From Melanopsichium pennsylvanicum (Eukaryota > Basidiomycota > Ustilaginomycetes > Ustilaginales): a DNA stretch of 64,000 nucleotides. The number at the start of each line of letters is the position of its first letter. Position 1 is the first letter of the stretch. Under the pieces are notes generated by a model. It ran no database searches. It had not been told where the DNA came from and saw only the letters and a program-made list of their open reading frames with translations. The position numbers were made by a program, and so were the translations under genes. Below, piece by piece: positions 59,438-64,000 of the stretch. The stretch spans positions 1,054,001-1,118,000 of the forward strand of contig OAPG01000004.1 of assembly GCA_900208305.1 (NCBI GenBank), read 5' to 3'.

Positions 59438-60186
59438 ATTAGCTGATGCCTTCTTAAGGAAGGGCTTCAGGAGTGCCGAGTTGAACGTGGTTTGTAGTTT
59501 GAGAAGAGGGGTAAAGTTGATTGTGATTGAGAGAAAAGCGTTATCGCTGCTATGCAGGTTGCGAGGACGGCAGACCAGTTCACTATTGCTGTCTGCTCCG
59601 AGGATGCTCCGACAGGATATAAAATTTGAGTCTGCCAGGCATGAAGTGATGTAGAAGATGATGATGGTATAATGGTAGAACGATTGAGCGCATAAGGAGT
59701 CTAGAGGAAGCCTGATGGCCAGAGGAGAGCTCCGAAAAAATGGCCTAAGCGCTCACACTATGCAGGGTCCAATTCAAGATTGATGAAAAAAAAAGCGGGG
59801 CAGAAACTCCACTCTCACGCGAGTGGTTCCTGTCTGCGCTTTCTCGCAAAATCAAGTCTCATCAGCACTGTTCAGTCAGCTCCCGAACGTCGTTGAGCCA
59901 ACTTCGGCAGCAGCTGTTCTTTTGACTCAAAAGGCTCTCTTGAACCACCCCATTTCTATCGCATCTCACAAAGATGGTTCCCCGGTAAGCGTGTGATATG
60001 GTATGCGATGCGATTAAGACCAACATGGATGTCTGTGGTGGTATGGATGCATGAGACCGGAGCCAGCGAACCGTCTCACGTAAGTCTAAGATGCTCGCGA
60101 AACAGGACGGGCGCCGATCTGCGAGGTGATGGTCGGTGGAGGAAAAATCCGGATTATGTTGAGTCAACTCAGTGACGTGTACGTGT
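59438..60186. other. Spacer between PCM1 and UBC12
   Basis: PCM1 promoter side and UBC12 3' flank. A tRNA-like string near 59665-59680 was examined and rejected. No gene is recognised. Confidence 0.5.
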
Positions 60187-61333
60187 TCACTTGATAAGCA
60201 CCTTGTCGTATGTTGTACCCTCTACAGCCATACAGAAGGGCATGAAACCGAGCCGCAAACGTGGTGAGGCATCGAGGGTCAGCAATGCACATTTCGAAGT
60301 ACGCACAACGTTGAGAGCGAGACTTACTAATAGCTCCGCCGGCCAAGCTCCGACGAACATTGCTGGCGAATACCGAACGGTCTTTGCGCAGGTCTTCTGC
60401 CGCCTCTGTGATCCGCAAAAAACGCCAGAATGTAGAATTGAGCTAACATAGTCAGAAAACGCTTTCCCTCAATCTATGCTCGTGTGCGACTCCGGTGCCA
60501 AGAACGTACCTTTATTCAGTGGATCATCAGCATTAGGCTCGAGGAAAAGATACTGCAAGCCAACCATGACCGAATTGAGGTTCAACACTGGCTTCCAGTC
60601 CTCTCGAAGGATGTTAAGGCATACGTTTCCTTCCAGGTCCACGTTCGGATGATAAATCTACGCGTGCAGCAGACAATATTTCCATCGACTGTTAGCATCG
60701 ACGGTCCACAGCAAGGCCGAGAGATCGACGAGGGGGCGTGAACAGAGTAATAAGCTGAGAAAAGAGACTCACCTTTTGTGTGCACTTGACTTTGGGCGGG
60801 TCATGTGGATAGTTGTTGTTGATTGCAAATGTGAACTTGAACGAGCCAGTCTTGTACATGCCTGTAAGTTGCACGATTGAGAGAGAGAGGTCAATACGAT
60901 AAATCACGGGATGGTTGAATGATGCAACGAGATGACGTACCCTCATCAGGTTCGATGGTGAGCATAAAGTTGAGCACGTCTGCTGGATCGGGAAAGTCGG
61001 TCTTCATCGTTTTGGGCAGTTCGAGCTCGGTCAGATCTGACCAGATCGTAGGAGGAAAACGAGGCATCAGACAAAGTGTCAGCAACTCTTATCTGATTCA
61101 GGTGGTGTTTTGGAGCCGAAGCAACAGGTGAAATATACCCTTCTGAACACGAAGCTGAGCAGGCGAAGTTTTCGGCTTCTTCTTCTTCGCCGACTCCTCT
61201 TCTTTCTTCATACTCCAGATCTGTGTCGTGGTTGAAAATAAAGTGTCGAAGGCAGTGCAGAGTAGTCAGCTATTGACGTCCGCTAGATTTACTTGCGTTG
61301 TATGACCTTGTAGTTATCACTCACCTTGATCAT
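60187..61333 (-). CDS. UBC12: NEDD8-conjugating enzyme Ubc12, seven exons
   Basis: Proposed exons (minus strand): 61325-61333, 61139-61220, 60941-61036, 60773-60861, 60510-60657, 60328-60405, 60187-60221; total 537 nt, 178 aa. All six introns start with GT (GTGAGT, GTATAT, GTACGT, GTGAGT, GTACGT, GTAAGT) and end in AG, and all phases fit. The first exon codes only MIK. The protein has the Ubc12 N-terminal extension ([30 protein letters not shown]), the UBC fold with [13 protein letters not shown], the active-site Cys105 in [39 protein letters not shown] and the end [13 protein letters not shown]. Family knowledge: it transfers NEDD8/Rub1 to cullins; the MIK tip docks to the E1 and the co-E3 Dcn1. 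Read-through frames alone give only fragments. Confidence 0.92.
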
Positions 61334-62031
61334 GATGAGAGGATATGCGTTGGAAGTACAGCTGCTAAATCTATGGCTTTGAGAGGCGTGCGATACGAAT
61401 GTGCATGTTATCTATGATGACTGGATGGGCAGTGCAATGCCAGGTTCTCAGGAGTATATTGTCTCTTGAGAGAATGAGATGGGGAGCACGACGACGGAGA
61501 AATCGGTGTTCGAATCGAACCTTGACTGTCGAGCTATCAGACGATCGATGTGATGCAAAGCGGGTTGGGGACGTGCTACTGGATGCTGATACGCAAGAGA
61601 AAGGCAGAGTCGGCGATGATTGAGAAGGAGATGATTGTGAAGGATAGCAAAGCAGACGGCAAAGAAGCGGATAAGAAGAGCTCCTAACGCCTAACGAAGC
61701 TGTGCCGCATCTCGTCAAATCGTGAATAACGCGATCGGTTCCGCCGATCTTCTTTGTATAATCTCGCAAATGCACAGCGCAGTCTTTGCGATTTCACACG
61801 ACAGAGGTGGAGGTTTCCGCGCTTATACAGTATTATTGCTGCATCCTGCTGTGCGCCTCGTGGCATCTTTTGTGACCCCCACGAGCACTCACGGAGAACA
61901 ACACTTTGCATGCTTACAAGGCCGCTTATCACGCTTCTTTACCTTCTTTCCTGCTTCATCTTACCCCTTCGTCGTCAGTGCGGATCCGACAATCACTTAC
62001 TCCTACCATAGAAGTCTCCTCAATTTAGATC
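61334..62031. other. Divergent promoter region UBC12/ISC1
   Basis: Shared upstream region of two divergent genes; TACAGTA at 61826. The ATG-less frame on the minus strand (61371-61775) has no family-like sequence. No RNA gene is seen. Confidence 0.5.
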
Positions 62032-63667
62032 ATGCCTCGACTCCCTCCAGCTCCAGCTCCATCCGCTTCCGAGCCGAGCCATGTCTTCTCACCCGCTGCA
62101 GTTGCCTCCATGTCACAGACCCAGGATGACGGCCAACTCGGAATCCTGACCCTAAACGTATGGGGCCTGAAATACATCTCAAAGCAGCGCATCCCTCGCA
62201 TCAAAGCTATCGCTACCCACTTTGCTTCCCCCTCCACCCCTCAGTACGACTTCGTTTGCCTCCAGGAAATGTGGTACGAATCCAAGGATTGGCGATTCCT
62301 TAGACACGCGCTCTCTTCCCGCTATCCGCACTCCAAGTTTTTTTATTCCGGTGCCTTCGGCTCCGGTCTTGCCATCCTTTCGCGCTGGTCCATCCACGAG
62401 ACAAAGACCCATCCGTATAGTCTGAATGGGCAACCGATTCACGTTCAGAACGGAGATTGGTTCGTGGGGAAAGCGTGCGGCAGCATTACCATAGATCATC
62501 CGAGACTGGGGTTGGTTGATATTTGGAATACGCACTTTGTGGCAGCGGGAGGTGAGGATGGTCCCGAACATCGAAGAGCACATAGGATCACGCAGGCTTA
62601 TGAGTTGGCAGCAGAAGCGAGGAAAAGCGCGAGCAGGCAGAGACATGTGATTGTGGTGGGGGATCTAAACAGCACTCCGCCAAGCCTCGCTATGGGATTA
62701 TTGAAGAATGTCGGAGGCTTATACGATAGCTTTTTAGACAGTCATCCAGACTTGGGAGAACAAACCATCAGTCTGGATGCAGTACAGGGTGGTGGAACGC
62801 AGGGACGTAGGCCAGACCCAGAGCGAGCCATTGAAGATTTGGGAGTAACATGTGATTCACCGCTCAACACTTGGACTGCTGGGAAAAAACTCGATGAAAG
62901 AGCTACTAAAGCCGCTGGAAAAAGACTCGATTACATCTTATATCGTGGACCACTTCAAGACTCAAAAGGAGCTAGAAAGGGATTGGCGTTTGCTGCATCG
63001 GTTTCCAACAGAGGCAGGTTGAGTTGCAAATCTTCCAAAGTGGTCATGACAGATATCGTGCCCGGTCAACAATGCTCCTTTTCGGATCACTTTGGAGTCG
63101 AGTCTGTGTTCGACATTATCAGCCATCCTTCGGAAGACTCTACAATTGCATCAGTAGACGAATCGGCGAGGAAAGTGGTTCAACATAGGGTTTTGACGTC
63201 ATCGCTACATGCTTTGGCTGGAGCCTTTGCTGCCAGTCGCAGTACTCAGATGAGCCATTTCTATGTGTTCGGCTTTGCACTACTCCTAGCGGTAGGGCTG
63301 ACCGTCGCAAGTATCTTTCAACCGTTGGGCGGAGTGAATCCAGTATTCGTATTGCTGGCTGTAGTGGCGGGTTGGGGAGGGACAACCATGCTCTACAGCG
63401 CTGTCGTTTGGGGTGAATGGGAGAAACGTGAGTATACACTGACCCAACAACAATACACAAAACCGTTCGAAGGAAAACAAACATCAACTCAAACCAACTG
63501 ACAAGATCTTCTGACCATCGCCTTCAACGTCGACAGGAACGCTGAGGACCTTCATGGAATTGATCGAACTCGAGCTCAACTATCTCGGTCCATTCAGCGC
63601 CAATTCTGCCAACGTGAACTCAACTTCAGCCAATCATACACATGTTTGCGAAGGCACACTCTTCTGA
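62032..63667 (+). CDS. ISC1: Isc1/neutral sphingomyelinase-type phospholipase C, two exons
   Basis: Exons 62032-63427 and 63537-63667; total 1527 nt, 508 aa. The intron begins GTGAGT and ends GTCGACAG. Endonuclease/exonuclease/phosphatase fold (~35-365): LGILTLNVWGLKYISKQR, FVCLQEMWYES with the metal-binding Glu79, GSGLAILSRW, WNTHFVAAGGEDG, VVGDLNSTPPS, KRLDYILYRGP and CSFSDHFGVES, all active-site motifs of nSMase2/Isc1. Two hydrophobic segments follow (~405-425 and ~435-460). The second exon adds TLRTFMELIELELNYLGP and a short polar tail. Family knowledge: Isc1 hydrolyses inositol phosphosphingolipids (and sphingomyelin) to ceramides on ER/mitochondrial membranes. A start at MSQTQDDG (residue 27) is possible. 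Confidence 0.92.
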
Positions 63668-63771
63668 TAAAGCCAAATCAATGCATCACATCTTAGATCT
63701 AGATTTATAACAGATAGACCAACCTGTAATGCTTACTTAGGATGGACAATGTGCTCTCATCACTCTTCTGT

Positions 63772-64000
63772 TCATGCTGAAACTCCATTCCCCAGGATAG
63801 CATGCCTTGGCGTGGTAGGAGTGGTCGCGCTTGCATCTCTGCCATTTGCGCTCAACTCAACCCCATTCCGTGGAATACTGATGGCTGGAAGAACCCTCAT
63901 CACCCTCCCTGTCATACCTTGCCTGTTAGTCCTTGCGCCAACAGGTAGACTACCTCTCTCCATCCCGACATTGCCACCGACCACAACACTAGCAGACCGT
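63772..64000 (-). CDS. Possible C-terminal fragment of a gene beyond the window
   Basis: On the minus strand a frame is open from the window edge to TGA at 63772-63774, ~75 codons. The residues (RGSLPVGARTNRQG, DASATTPTTPRHAILG) are polar and disordered-looking, as in many tails of this genome. The plus strand is also open over the same bases and reads as hydrophobic, so either or neither may be coding. No family is recognised. Confidence 0.25.
   Translation of the reverse strand, partial: RSASVVVGGNVGMERGSLPVGARTNRQGMTGRVMRVLPAISIPRNGVELSANGRDASATTPTTPRHAILGNGVSA

Noticed and set aside
59660..59740. tRNA-like string GGTATAATGGTAGAAC
   Set aside because: It resembles an A box, but no matching B box, acceptor stem or T arm follows.
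61490..61530. B-box-like GGTTCGATTC on the minus strand
   Set aside because: The flanking bases do not form a T stem and no A box or cloverleaf is found.
1..64000. CRISPR arrays, prokaryotic operons or ribosome binding sites
   Set aside because: The gene content, introns and 5S gene are fungal; no regular direct-repeat arrays were seen.

Overview
The window looks like nuclear DNA of a basidiomycete fungus, most likely a plant-pathogenic smut (Ustilaginomycotina). This is inferred from long, mostly intron-poor genes with many low-complexity Ser/Ala/Gln/Pro segments, GC-rich coding sequence between AT-rich spacers with poly(A)/poly(T) tracts, GTRNGT...YAG introns, a stand-alone 5S rRNA gene and small secreted proteins of effector type. 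No species is assigned. I recognise 20 host protein genes or gene parts, one non-LTR retrotransposon and one RNA gene.

Layout. 1-9 kb: the 3' end of SNU114 (U5 snRNP GTPase, +), then on the minus strand a three-exon mitochondrial monothiol glutaredoxin (GRX5), a GCN4/cpc-1-type bZIP activator with a very long leader carrying two uORFs, and a secreted His-rich fasciclin protein. 9-20.4 kb: a type-B carboxylesterase (-) and a GEN1/Yen1-type XPG nuclease (+) stand head to head; their shared promoter region is split by a 5.7-kb LINE (11905-17616) with a perfect 13-bp target-site duplication, a poly(A) tail, a 5'-truncated ORF1, an intact ORF2 (APE endonuclease, reverse transcriptase, RNase H) coupled through ATGA, and a possible third ORF. 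20.4-36 kb: an alpha/beta hydrolase (-), an LLPH/Ybl028c-like nucleolar protein (+), a PHO81-like SPX-ankyrin regulator (-), exportin XPO1/CRM1 (+) and the Golgi SNARE GOS1 (-). 38-51 kb: a C2H2/fungal_trans transcription factor (three exons), a GID7/WDR26 E3-ligase subunit and nucleoporin NUP133, all on the plus strand. 51-55 kb: two small secreted-protein genes in divergent orientation and a 5S rRNA gene. 55-64 kb: a DUF2786-type protein (-), guanylate kinase (+, two exons, two possible starts), protein-L-isoaspartate methyltransferase (-), the NEDD8-conjugating enzyme UBC12 (-, seven exons) and an ISC1/neutral-sphingomyelinase-type phospholipase C (+, two exons). The last 0.23 kb may hold the end of another gene.

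These are mostly unrelated housekeeping genes, not an operon-like system; several pairs share divergent promoters or convergent 3' ends. The most interesting signals are the bZIP leader, where ATG is almost absent for 1.29 kb except for a 3-codon and a 40-codon uORF while the main frame stays open 263 codons upstream without any ATG; the young LINE in the esterase/GEN1 promoter; the two effector-like genes; and start or exon structures that a single-ORF reading misses (GRX5, UBC12, the spliced secreted protein, guanylate kinase). Splice sites, starts and promoters are read from sequence only and have no transcript support.
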